Part shown: in pieces, positions 26,901-59,941 of the stretch
Layout of the letters: each line of letters starts with the position of its first letter
Position numbering within the stretch: the first letter of the stretch is position 1
Origin: Burhinus oedicnemus
Lineage: Eukaryota > Chordata > Aves > Charadriiformes > Burhinidae
Assembly (NCBI GenBank): GCA_008921705.1
Contig: VFFE01007605.1
Coordinates: 2,249,459 to 2,313,458, forward strand
Reading direction: 5' to 3'
Length of the DNA stretch: 64,000 nucleotides
The notes under the pieces: model-generated
The model's input: the letters and a program-made list of their open reading frames with translations, nothing else
What the model was told of the DNA's origin: nothing
Database searches by the model: none
Program-made: the position numbers and the translations under genes

Positions 26901-29900
26901 AAATATTTTTCTCTGGGGAATTTACAGATTTCTGCAAAACTTCAAATGTCTCACCAAAAAGGACTTGGAAGAAAAAAAAAACCCACAAGAGTTGCCTGAT
27001 CCACAGCTGGATGCTTCCAATGCTGATTGCTCCTTCGAGCCCATCTTTCCCCAGCACTAGTATTACCCTTACTTTTCCTTTTTGCTCCTCCTGAGACAAC
27101 ACCTAACAGGTGCAATGACTTTCCAATAAATCACATGTAGAAACAAGAATTTATGTACAGCAGAAAAGCAGGAAATACAATTTCTTCCAGGGAGGGCACG
27201 TGGGTGGCTTCACCCCTGCCTTCAGGTTTGGCTTTCAGGGGTCATCCTTCTGCAGCACATCTGGCTGCGATGCCTTGGCTTCGTGCAAGCCTCTGCCTGG
27301 CCTTTGACACACGCGAAGGCTTTTGCCTTTCCACTTTTCACGTAATGAGGCGCAGGAGCTGCCATCGCCCACCCCACAGCCCTCCCAGCCTGACACCCCC
27401 CCCCACAAGCCCCAGCACACGGGGCAGGTAAACTCCAAACCTCTTCTGTAAGCCAAGCAAACAGCATTCAGAGATTTCCATGATGCTGGAAGAGCACACG
27501 TTTTTCCACTACAGCGCTGCATGTGAGGTCTCTCCTGGGACAAAGCACAGCGCTGCTTTTTCTCTTGCTTTAAATGTATTAGCAGAAGTCCACCAGAAAG
27601 TAAAAGAATTTTCTAGAAGAAAAAACGTCTCTGGCTCTTGTCTCAAGATGCAAATGAGCAAAACCACCACACTAAGCTTCCTGAAACACAGCATTTCACA
27701 TTCAACATTTACTTTTCCAGTCCTTCAGAGGTGCTGCTTTCTTTTCACTGCTCCGACCCAGGAGAGCACTGGTGCTCAACCAGCACGGGAGCTACCCACC
27801 AGCATCGGCCCAGCCATGATCACTAGGCACCAGCGGGATTTCAGGACTTAGCAGAGCACACACTTAAAAGCTGTGTTTTTCCTAAGTGGATTTCTGCATA
27901 CATTTAATTATTTTGTTGAACTGGAGCCACTGCAAGTGAAGGAATCATTACTCTAAAAAAGTAAACACATTCCTGCAAATTTTCAATAGAAAAAACACTC
28001 TTGACTCCAGAGAAGGAAAAAAGCAAGATTCTCCTCTGAAAGCCTCATATTTGCTCTCAGTTTGGCTCTTTTTGCCCCAGCCCTGGAGGGAGTTCCTGCA
28101 GAGGACAGCCCTGGTTTGAGCTCGTGGTGGCACGCACCCACGTACTCTGGCTTTCAGGTGAAATACTCTTAATGTGAGAAACCAAAAACCACCGGTGCAG
28201 TATGGTTATGCGCTGAACACCCCAGTGGTGTTTGCCACAAGGTGGCTAATCCTAAATGCTGCTTGTCACACGGCTGCCCCAGGGACTCTGCAGCTGCAGC
28301 AGCCCAGACCCTCAGCCGGCAGCAGCTTCATCAGGATTTGTTTCTCTCCCCACCCCAAAGTGCTGCTGCCTGGAGACTCCTGGAGCTGTGGGGTGGGTAC
28401 ACAGGGGAGCCCCAGTTCCTCCATCCCACCACAGCCCTCAGCTGGGACATCCCTCAGGTTCCGACACCCACCCAGGCTCGCAGGAGCTGCCTGCCCCTCA
28501 GCCAGCACTTCCCCAGGAGAGTTATGTTTCTCTTCAGCACCAGCAACTTCCTTCTTCCTTTCACTTCCACCTTTTGTCACATTAAAAGAAAAAAAAATAA
28601 AAGCCTTTAGAAAATGACAGATAAGTTTTATATTCCCATCATCTCAGCACTCCTCATTTCCCCATCTTTCAGCTGCTCTCCTCTCGCTTCCTCCCTTTGC
28701 GTCCCTGTAAGGCTGAAGCAATAACATCTCGCTCCCTTTGGTGGGATGACTGCCAGCACCCGCCCTTGCTCCATAGGAATAAGGTACAGGGGTGAACATC
28801 CGTGGGGGAAAACATCCCTAAAGTGTCACTGAACAAAAGCGAGAGATGCAGTCCCTGCTGATGAGCTAAAGCAGCTCAACCATCGCTGTTGATCTAAGCC
28901 ATCTGGGTAACCCTCCCTGAGCACAGTGGGGCGAGAAACCAACGTGGAGTGGGGAAAGGGAGGGAATTAAGTCATCTCAGAAGTTTCCACCAACATGAAC
29001 TGTCATCTGGAGACACCAAAGCCCTGGGGGTCTTCCAAGTAAAGAGCCCGTGGGAAGGCACCCTGGGATCGCTTCCCAGGATGTGGGATCCTGGGAAAAT
29101 TATAGAGGCAACACAATGGGAACATCAACCCTGCATCCATGGCACTGTGGGGAGCTGCTGCTGGCACCCACAACAGCTATGGGGATGGAGCAGGCAGCAG
29201 GAGGAGCAAGGAAGGGAGCACTGCCAGAGGGCCAGGGAGGATGAGCCATGGAAGAGAGCAGAAAGGGAACTGGATTGAAAAGATAACACACCTCTCACCT
29301 ACTGTAAACTCTGCTGGGACTTGTAAACCTGGTGTCCTCCTCAAAGCAAGCCTAGCAACATCAGGACATATGCAAAACACAAAGGAGGTCATCACTGCAT
29401 CATCACCAGCCCCAATGCCTGGCCATAAACCAGGCAGTGGAAAGTCAAGGCTGTATTCCCAGAAGATGAAAATCGGTCTCTTGGTAGATGGGACTTCTTG
29501 TAGTTACACAGTTTCCCTGACTCCCATCTACTCAAGTGGCTTCATTTTGCAAAGAAACACTTAATTAGTCACCAGGCCAGACACCAAGAATGTATCAGCA
29601 AGGGGCACTCACCTAGATGAGGATCAGATCTACTCTCCACCTTCCCAAGTTGTGAAGGACTTCATCTCACTCAGTCATGAAGCATCACAGAAGACAAAAA
29701 AAACAAAGCAAAGCAAAACAAAAAAAGGCAAGACCCTGCCCTTGCAATTATATGTGCTAGTACTGAGCAAGATGCAAGGTAGTCTTCCCTCTCTCTCAGG
29801 CTTTTGTAGGAGTTAGTAATTAATTATTCTAATTGCAAAAAGCTGAGCCTCCCCTAGGAGCCAGTCCTCTGATAAGACTCTTCTTCCTTGGGCTGCTGGG

Positions 29901-30559
29901 AATAGGTGGTTCCCCATCACCACTCCAGCCTTAAATAACAGGACTGCATCATGCCAGAAAAATAAAAAAATGAGATGGGGGGTTGGGGAAGGGAAATAAA
30001 AGAAGAGCATGATTATTTTTCAGACATTTGAGTTATGCAGATGGCTCACAGCATATGGGATTTCAATTTGGGCTTTTAATAGAAGAAAAACTATTGTGTT
30101 TCTCAGCCAGAGAGACCAAAACAACCTGGATTTTTTGTATTCTGCACTTGATACTCCTTTTCTTTTTTTTTTTTTTGCCTCATAATCCTGGGTTTTGCCA
30201 AGGTAATAACTACCTGGGGAGCAAATCAGTGCTGTGGGCACCATGCCGTGGAGCGCTGAGCTCCAGCTGTTGGTGAAGGTGGCTGAGCATCCAGCGGGTG
30301 GGATGCGCATAGCTGCCCTGTGCTCCTTGAAGTGCGTGACAGTGACTGCTCATGAAAGTACCACTGAAAAATGATGACAGGCCAGGATCAGAGAGGAGAA
30401 GTGCTTTGCCTTTCCTCCCTAGTAACTATTAGACCTGTAAATACTGATCCAACCAAATCTGACCCCCCTCTTCCCCACTGCTCAGGTGGTCAAACTGTGC
30501 CATCAGGCAATTCAAACCAAACAAAAAACCAAACAAGCATTATCATCGCTTGTCATATT
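23941..30559. other. Intergenic DNA downstream of TGFBI, no gene seen
   Basis: Unassigned. Several A- or T-homopolymer tracts (for example 30162-30177). No SMAD5 exon, CR1 signature or RNA gene recognised. Confidence 0.55.
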
Positions 30560-30571
30560 TATATTTTTGAT

Positions 30572-30590
30572 TTTATTTTTAATTTTTATT
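30572..30590 (-). terminator. TGFBI: Polyadenylation signals, two AATAAA in tandem
   Basis: On the minus strand AATAAA occurs at 30590-30585 and again at 30577-30572, in a very A/T-rich context. These are the first canonical signals downstream of the TGFBI stop codon. The cleavage site would be a few tens of bases further down in coordinate. Confidence 0.5.
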
Positions 30591-31144
30591 AAAAAAACAA
30601 CTATTATTAAAAATGAATCAGGCTTCAGCCAGGGAGAACTCTCATTTCAATCTTGTGAACAAAACGCAGCACAGTTAAAACCCATAGGCATAAACAAAAC
30701 CCAATTAAAAAAAAAAAAAAAAACAGCTCAAACCACAGCTTATAATTATGCAGTTTCCTCAAAGTCAATAGAGAGGCTTTTGTTAAAAGCCTTCAATTCA
30801 GAATTTCATGGAAGACATTTAAAACACAGGGGAAGAAGGAAACACGTGCTTGTTTTTAAAAAAAAAACAACCAACCACCAACCAAAAAACCCAGAAAAAA
30901 AAATTGTTTGGGTAATGGTTAATTAATTCAACAAATTTACTTCCTCCAAAGCAATCACTGTTCACCCAGCCATATAGTTGGCCCCCACTGATGTATTTGC
31001 TCAGAAAGCTGAACATACACAATTCCTGCCAAGTCATTCTGGCCAAAATTTCCCAATTTTGGCACTGGTTTGGAGGGGGTTTTCAGTGAGATCATACCGG
31101 GCTTCCCACTTTGGGAGCCTGGAGTTTCCAATGCCAGAAATTAC

Positions 31145-31198
31145 CACTGGGAGCCTGGAAAAGGGGCTGTAATTCAGCCCCTTTCGGTCTCCCCAGTG
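31145..31198 (-). other. Stem-loop in TGFBI 3' UTR
   Basis: A perfect 10-bp stem (31160-31169 with 31175-31184, AAAGGGGCTG / CAGCCCCTTT) encloses a 5-nt loop. After a short internal loop it is extended by a second 7-bp stem (31145-31151 with 31192-31198, CACTGGG / CCCAGTG). The pairing is read directly from the sequence; function is unknown. Confidence 0.7.
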
Positions 31199-31572
31199 AG
31201 ACAGCACCAAGGTGAGCTCTAAGCTTCTCTCTGAGCTCCTGAACCAGGGCGTAATTAAGCACCTGCCCTTGTATGTATGTATCAAGCCCCAAACTGGCTA
31301 TGTTAAAAATTGCAAGTTAGTGACTACTTTGTAAAAAAAACAAACCCAAAACTTATCCTCAGTGTGGGAACTTTAAGGTCAAACCCAAATAAAAATGGCC
31401 TTAAAATATATACACATATATATGGCTTTTCATTTTTCCTATCCATTTCATTGGAAACAAAAATAAATTTAAGGGTGATATTTGGTTTTTAAAAATGATT
31501 CTGTCCTTCTCTTTAGCTGTCAACCGGAGCAAACGGGATGGCGGCGCTGACTGTGGTTGCTCACGATGCGGC

Positions 31573-53150
<21,578 letters not shown>

Positions 53151-53200
53151 GGCCGGGAGGAGACGGGACGGGCCGGGACGGGACCGGCGGCGGCCGCGCT

Positions 53201-53212
53201 CCCCGTTAAATG
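53201..53212 (-). promoter_or_regulatory. TGFBI: TATA-like element of TGFBI
   Basis: On the minus strand the sequence reads GCATTTAACGGGG, the only A/T-rich hexamer in the GC-rich core promoter, about 56 nt upstream of the ATG. If used as a TATA-like box, transcription would start near 53175 and the 5' UTR would be only about 25 nt. Inferred from position and composition. Confidence 0.4.
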
Positions 53213-53331
53213 CGGCGGCGGGGCGGGGGCGGGGAGCGGCGGCGCGGCCCCGCGGGGGGAGCGGAGCCGCCGCCCGGCCCGGCCCGGCGGGAGAGGAGGG
53301 GAGAGGAGAGGGGGCCGCCCCCCGGGAAGGG

Positions 53332-53430
53332 CATCCATCCATCCGTCCGCTCACCCATTTATCCTGCCATCCATCCGTCTGTCCGTCCGCCCACCCATCT
53401 ATCCATTCATCCATCCGTCTGTCCGTCCGT
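53332..53430. repeat. Tetranucleotide (ATCC/GTCC)n repeat upstream of TGFBI
   Basis: About 100 bp of imperfect ATCC/GTCC/ACCC units. It has a higher-order pattern: the block CATCCATCCGTCTGTCCGTC at 53368 recurs exactly at 53408, 40 bp later, with a related copy at 53336. It begins about 180 bp upstream of the TGFBI start codon. Confidence 0.9.
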
Positions 53431-56400
53431 GCCCCGGCGCTGCGGGAGCAGAAAGCGGCCAGGGGCGTCCTCCATCCTCCCTTCCAGCTCAGCGTTTCAT
53501 CCTCAATTGCTTCTTTTTCTTTTTCTGGACCTTTTTCCTCCATTCCCCCACCCCGAGTCGGGAACTCAGAGCGGGGTGGTTGGAGTGACACGTTCCGGGG
53601 GTCCCATCGATCCCATCCCCTCTGTGACCCCCCCCCACCCCGGGGAGCTTTCCTGGCTACCAGCCGGGCCAGTCCAGCCCTGCCCCACAGCCTGTTCCAA
53701 TGTCACCCCATGCTGCCTCGCCTGGCACCCTCTCAATGCCTGCTGGTATCACACCCCCCTCCCAGCATCTTCCAGCACCGTCAGGGGTCTCACGTGTTGG
53801 GAGGTTTCTGATTTCTTTTAAACCAAAGCAGGAGCAATCAGGCTGCCATCCTCATGCCCCCTTGGCCAGGTTGCTTGCGTTACGTATGGATCTGGGGTAA
53901 GCTTTGCAGCGAGCCACATGCCACCCCGTTGCTCTGAAGGGTCACAGACAGCAACGTGCTGGCCCACCGTGGCCAGTGGGACAGGCCCCCAGGAGCCAGC
54001 CCTGACATCGCAGCCATCCTAACAGCTCACATGGGAAACCTCCATTCCAGCCAAGGGCAGAAAAGGGCGTTTGGTGATTGTAAAGGTAAGGGCAGCAGAG
54101 AAGTCGGACCCTCACTTGAGGCCATCACTGTGCTCATCACCATGGGCTTCCCAGAAGAGAACCATCACAGAAGTCCTGAAGGGGCCAAAATGTGAGCGAA
54201 GCACAAACAGCTGAGGTTACTTGTGCAATGCCATGCACAAAGGGCAGGGAAGACTGAAGTCACCTGCCCCCCAGTTTATCCAGCCTGACTCACCGCACCA
54301 TCCCAGTGTTTGTAATGGATTTGCTCGGATTGGACTGACACCAAAGTTGAAAGGGCTCTTTCCTCCCTAAATCCTCCTGGGAAGCAGAAGGGGTCCTTTG
54401 TGGCCACTTGCCCTTAGAAACAGACTTCTGCAAAACTCTTATGCGGCTTTACAGACTGGGCAGTGGCCGGAAAGGGCAGCTGCTCGGCAAAGGACACGAA
54501 TTGAAACGTATCCAGTGAGCAGTCACCAAGCCAAACAGAGTAAGTCTTTAGCAATAATAAACACTTTGCATTTACAAAGATTTTTTTTTTCCCTCACAGT
54601 AGATAAATCTGATTAGTGTAAACAGCATTAACGCTTCTTGGATAAAATACACAAAACCATTCCTCAGTCGGGTCTGCCCAGGGAGTGCCTCATCACTGCC
54701 TCCATCTAAGTAGGTAAATCATGAAGTCTTACCTGCAAAGACTCAGGACTCCAGCCTAAAAGACAAGAAATAGAGGTTTCAGGTCTTCCTGAGAAAAAGG
54801 TGAGGTTTTGAACCCTCTTAGGTTTTGCCCAAGCCAAGTCTTTCTCAGCTGCACCTCTGTAAAATGGAAGTATGAGTGCCTCCAGTGCTCTCTTTCAAAG
54901 GAAGGAGAGATCTCCACTCTCCCCAGAAAGAGGTGACTTGGTTCCCTGGCTCTGGGGAAAGATTTCGGGCTGCAAAGCCTGATCTGATGGATGTGCATTT
55001 TTCCATGTCAGACCCCTTGGCCCCAGAAGGGAACAAGCCTTAAAATTCACTCCTCCACCAGCTATCATAATTTATTGCCAGGGAAAGGCTTAAAGCTCCT
55101 AAAAAGTGAAACAAAAAGAGGAGGGAGATCACAGAAAAGGCATTGCCGACTGCTGAGTCCTCCAAAAGCAGCAGCCAGTTGCCATTTCTCTGCAAAGAAC
55201 AGTGAAGCTCCCACATGGTGGCAGGGCCGAGCACCTGGACATAGGCTCCTCCCTTGTCTCCCCCATGCTAGACTGCTGTTTTGGGAATGGCAAGGTCCCT
55301 CGCATTTGCACAGCTGGTTTGTAGACCTATGAGCTTCTTTCCTGGACCCCCCCAAGCAGCAGAAACCCCAGATCCTGGGAAGAGCATCTTCCCCCAGGAA
55401 CACATGGCTGCCTGTCCTAGGATGGGCTCACCAGGATCACCATGTTCCAGTTATGACCTTCCAAAATGAGGGCTGATGTCCTCAAGACACCAAACCCCAC
55501 ACTGTAGTCAGCAGAAGTTTGTTGAACCCAAAATGTTGGAAATGAACTTGGCAAAGATCTTTCCCAGTGAAGTGTTTTCCTGGAAGCTGAGCAAACACCG
55601 GCTGAGGAGGGACAAACGGCCGCGAGGGGTCAGGGCTGGGAGGGATGGGGCAGCCCTGCCGCCTTCCTGCGCCCAGCACTGGCACGCACCCTGAGTGACA
55701 CGCTGCTTCTCCTGGCCCACAAAGTCTGGATGGCTTGTGCGGAGACAGACAGAGCAAGGCAAAGGCAGGACTGGAAAACACTTGCTGGGCCGGCAGATGG
55801 GCAGAGCCGGTGCATTTGCCGTTTGGGCAGCAGAGAGCTTACATGGAAAAGTATCTCCTGCAAACCTCACGGGCAAATTCACTGTTTTTTCTCTACCACT
55901 GCTGGTTTCCTTCCTCCCCATCCCTCCCTCCCGGTCCTGCTGCCTCCTCGTTCTTCTCCACTGCATCCTTATTCATTATTCCTCTCCGGCAGGACTCTCT
56001 GTACTGACTAAGCCTTCAATTAGCTTCTGTGAATCTGTTTGAGAGCGGTTCAACTGTAGCAAAGAAATATTCAAATATACCAGGCTATCAGACTGTGACA
56101 AACTTATTTGTGAATGACCGTTGCTTTGGCTTGCACTTGTTTTAACCTCTGCTTTCAGACGGATGTTTAGTTTGAAATAAAATGCATGGGCAGTGGACTC
56201 TCTGCACATTCATACAAATACTCTAAAATCAATCATGTAGAAAATTGCACTTACACAAATAGACGCTTCTATACACATTTCAGAGTAAGCAATAAGCAGA
56301 AATAACAGCTGCTCCACCAAAAGGGAGGAATCGCAAGACATATCCTAAGCCAAAACGAAGAAATCTCCAGCAATAATAAACATCTATTATTTAAAAAGCT

Positions 56401-59400
56401 TTTCCTGTATAAACAAATCTGAAGGCTGAAACTGCTGAATCATTAAGAGCATAAATATTTTTTACTTTGTCCTGTGGGCTGCACAGAAAGGCCAGAAGGA
56501 GAGCTTGTAAAGAAAAAACACCTTTCCACCTCTCTAGTAATAGTTTTAGGAGAAATGATCAACAGTGTAGAATTACAAGGATTTTTGTATTTGCCTGCCA
56601 TGTTACATTTCTGCTATCCTCATAACAGTATAAGCAATAATTCTCATAATAAAAGTTATAGTGACATTTGGTAAAATCCACACCCCTGCAAGAGGCTGAA
56701 TCTCCATTTCATTTTGATCTCTAGTTAATGGTGCTTTCAGGTTGGATTTTTTTTCCCCAGACTAGCCTCTGCTCTCGTTTTCACAGACTCTGAGCAAAAG
56801 CACTGGAAATAGCTCTGACTATGTTTGTTGTGCTCTTGTTTTCAACTCAGCAGAAGTGATTCAGAAGAATAAATAGATTTTCATTCATTTTACTCTTGGG
56901 AGTGTTTGTGAAATGCCTGGTGGGCGGATTGCTGCTGCGGCTGCAGGCGTAGCCCTGCACGGGATGCGGGAGGACCTGAGTTGCTCCAGTACTAAAAGGG
57001 GCTGAAACAAACAAAAAATGATCCAGAAAGACAGAATCAGAATATCACAGAAAAATACTCCCCGGCAACGGCGGCACTGACAGCCAGCGGTTCGTGCCTG
57101 GCTTGGGTCGGGAGTTCAGTGGAGGAGTCAGTTAACTGGTGGGAAATGACCTGAACCATGAGCCTGTCAATATATTGGCATGAAATATATCCCATCTCAT
57201 CCCACGCTCTCACTTTGTTACCTGTTTTCACTATCAGTACTAATATTGAGGGAAAAGATTTCCTTTCTGTATCTTTTTAGGTCTTTTTTAAACTTCTTCA
57301 CCCCAAATGCTCCCGCACTCGTCTTTTGGGTCTTCGTTCCATGTTCTATGTGTTAACGATGTGGCAGATGCTCCTTCACACCACACTCTTGCTTTCACAC
57401 ATCAGTCTTGTAAAAAGATCCCGATAAAGATCACATAATCCTCTTCATTTCCCTTTGTAGACAGCTCCATTTGATGTGTCCAGAGCCTGCTGAAAAAGGA
57501 AGAGAACTAATCCTGCTTGCCTCCGCCGCACACGGCTGGGAATTCATGGGATTTATGTTCCAGCTCCACTCAAAACTGTGTCCAAAAGGCCCTCTGTACA
57601 TGTAAAGTGTTATTATTATGTACAGTAACATCTAGGTCAGCGATTGGAATAGTGGCAGGCAGCATGAGCTGTCTTTGAAACCTCCGAAGAGCCTGGCTGG
57701 CCCTTTAGAGATGTGACATACGGTGGAAATTCGGAATAAAGTAAAAATCAAGGTAGTTTTTGAGGGAGGACAAGTGGAGAAGAACAGAAAGCAAAAAAGC
57801 AACGTGCTTTGGCTATCAAATGTAGTGCGAAGGACCAGCGCTTTGTTAGAGCCCGAGAGAGGGAAAGCCTCCTGCTCGCTGCTGCAGTGGCACAGCCGAC
57901 TTGTCCCTGTCAAAAGGCATGAACCTCTGCGAGTTCCTCAGTCTACGGCATCCATCCAGGGCCTTCATCATGAGCTCCAGACAGTTTGGGTATCCAGGAC
58001 TTCAGAGACCACGCGTTTGCCTGGGAAGAGCCACGATGCTCCGTGGCGAGGGCACGGATTCCGATGCATCCCCTAAAAAGCTGCTTGAAGGAAATCAGGT
58101 ATGGTTACTGTTCGTTTTCTCTCCCTTTTCTGATTAAGGGCGACTGTACTGCTGAATGCCTTGTTAGGTCTGGCCAAATTCATCTACTCTGAGTGATGCT
58201 CAGCTGCCTCCCCACAAGCATTTAAGCAGGGCGGCTGCCCTGAGTTAGCTCGCAAGCTTTAAAAGTCACCCCGTCGTCCTGTCCTTAGGGGCCTCGGGGA
58301 GCGATAGCCAAAAAGGCAATTCCACACAATATTCTGCTTCCTTTAAATATACCATTGCGATGGAAGAAATATGTGCTTTATCTTCTCTGGTATAAACAAA
58401 ACAATTCTCTTACCTCATCGTATAAGTTTGTAATTATCTTCCCACATTAGATACTTTGAGATAAATCTTTTTAAGAACGCCTCCCCATTGCTCTCTGTTT
58501 CTCTCTCGTACGCCGACAGGCACACACACAAAATAAACCCATTGAAACTCATGAGTAGTGCTGTGGGGCCAAGCTGATATCCCCTCATCTGTTTTCTATT
58601 TTCCCCTCCTTCCCCCTGTCCCATATTGCAGATATATGATACAGTAAAATTATAGAGCAGGAAGTCACAAGGAGCAGCATTTCAACTCTCAGGGAATAAT
58701 TCAGTGTCACTTAGTTATATCGTCCATATATGAAAAAGGAAAAAGAGAGATAGAAAGCAGCTCCCACAAGGCATTTCTAGCTCTCACATGTTCTCATTTT
58801 ATTCCTTATCCTGCAATTTATCTTCTTGTTTTCAGCAAGCCAGCAGTGAAATAGAAAAACCCTAAGAAATCTTAGTCTGACATATCTTTCTGGGGAGTAT
58901 TCATTTCCATGCATAGCTGCGTAAGCCATGGAAAAGTCTGTGCCATCACTGGAGAGCAAACCACTTGATGAGCAGAGTCTACAGACCTTAAAATGGATAA
59001 AAGCAAGTTTTTTCTGGCCTGCTTCAACTGATTTAAAGGTCTGATAGACACCCAGCGTCGGTGCGGTAATCTGCTGAGGTTGGCTCTAAGCCACTTTGTA
59101 ATGCAGGAAGAGAGCAAACGTTTGAGCATCCTGAGCCAAATTACAACAGACTGTTATTTGGGGATGTTAAGCTTTGAAATCTGAATTCATTTAGTTTATT
59201 GTGATATATTGGAACATCCTAAAGAAAAAAAAAAGTAAAATAAAATACTCGTTTACTTCAATTAAATAGAACAGGCAGAAGAAACCATTGCCTGCCAGAA
59301 AGATACACAAACTACATTGTGTCAATAGACATCTCGTAACTGGAGGTGCGTAGCCAGCAGGCTGCTTCTGTTAGCCCATAGACGTTGGGTGAAATTCAGC

Positions 59401-59907
59401 TCACTGAAAGCATGACAAAACTCTGACTTCAAGACCAATCTCAAAACAGCCCTCTGTAGCTCAGCACAAGAATTTCTTCAGCAAGATTTAAGGAGCCATT
59501 TTCTTCTCCATCTCTCTATCATAACCATATGCTACACCCAACGTGACAAGCTGGTCTTTACTACTGACGACAGGGCCTCCACACAGTCAGCTCTCAATAC
59601 ATTTCACATGGTGTTAACGAAGCACAGGAAAAGAGATATTAGAGCATGAAAGCGCCAGCATGTTCCCTACTGTACATTTTCCAATGTACCATCCACATTT
59701 CTGAAGTAAACCTGAGGGTTTATACAAACCCTGTGGGCTTTCACAGTTAGGAGCATATTAGAAGTATTTAGAAAGACAAAGTGCTGGGAAGTCAAGAAAC
59801 TGTTGGGAGAACAGAAGAGTGTGCCCAAGGCTGCAATGCCTTGTTTGATTCACACCCTCATCAGCAGGGAGAGATGCTGCATCTAAGAGAAGAAAGAGAA
59901 AGAGTCA
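53431..59907. other. DNA upstream of TGFBI, no gene seen
   Basis: Falls from CpG-island composition to average within a few hundred bases. 55960-56200 and similar A/T-richer parts look unique rather than repetitive. No LECT2 exon, CR1 signature or RNA gene recognised. Open frames up to 152 codons (55508-55966, minus) have no recognisable domain. Confidence 0.55.
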
Positions 59908-59941
59908 ATAACAACAACAACAACAACAATAATAATAATAT
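59908..59941. repeat. Compound (AAC)n(AAT)n microsatellite
   Basis: About six AAC/ACA units run directly into about five AAT units, with no interruption. In one frame it translates to poly-Asn, which explains the apparent Asn run in an open frame here. Confidence 0.95.

Larger units (their letters stand above)
30560..31572 (-). other. TGFBI: Presumed TGFBI 3' UTR
   Basis: Sequence after the TGA with no canonical AATAAA on the minus strand until 30590-30585 and 30577-30572, giving a UTR of about 1 kb. An AGTAAA variant near 30936 would give about 640 nt, closer to the human UTR length as I remember it. The interval contains a pair of hairpins (31100-31198) and A/T-rich stretches. The end point is inferred. 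Confidence 0.55.

Noticed and set aside
28174..28617. 147-codon plus-strand frame
   Set aside because: Pro/Ser-rich chance frame in a G/C-rich patch; other frames of the same stretch are equally open.
53220..53259. Canonical G-quadruplex in the TGFBI promoter
   Set aside because: Only three closely spaced runs of three or more G are present; the fourth is about 19 nt away, so the classic motif is not met. Described as GC boxes instead.
55508..55966. 152-codon minus-strand frame upstream of TGFBI, considered as LECT2 or another neighbour
   Set aside because: No resemblance to LECT2 (no matching Cys or His-containing motifs) and no splice-consistent continuation.
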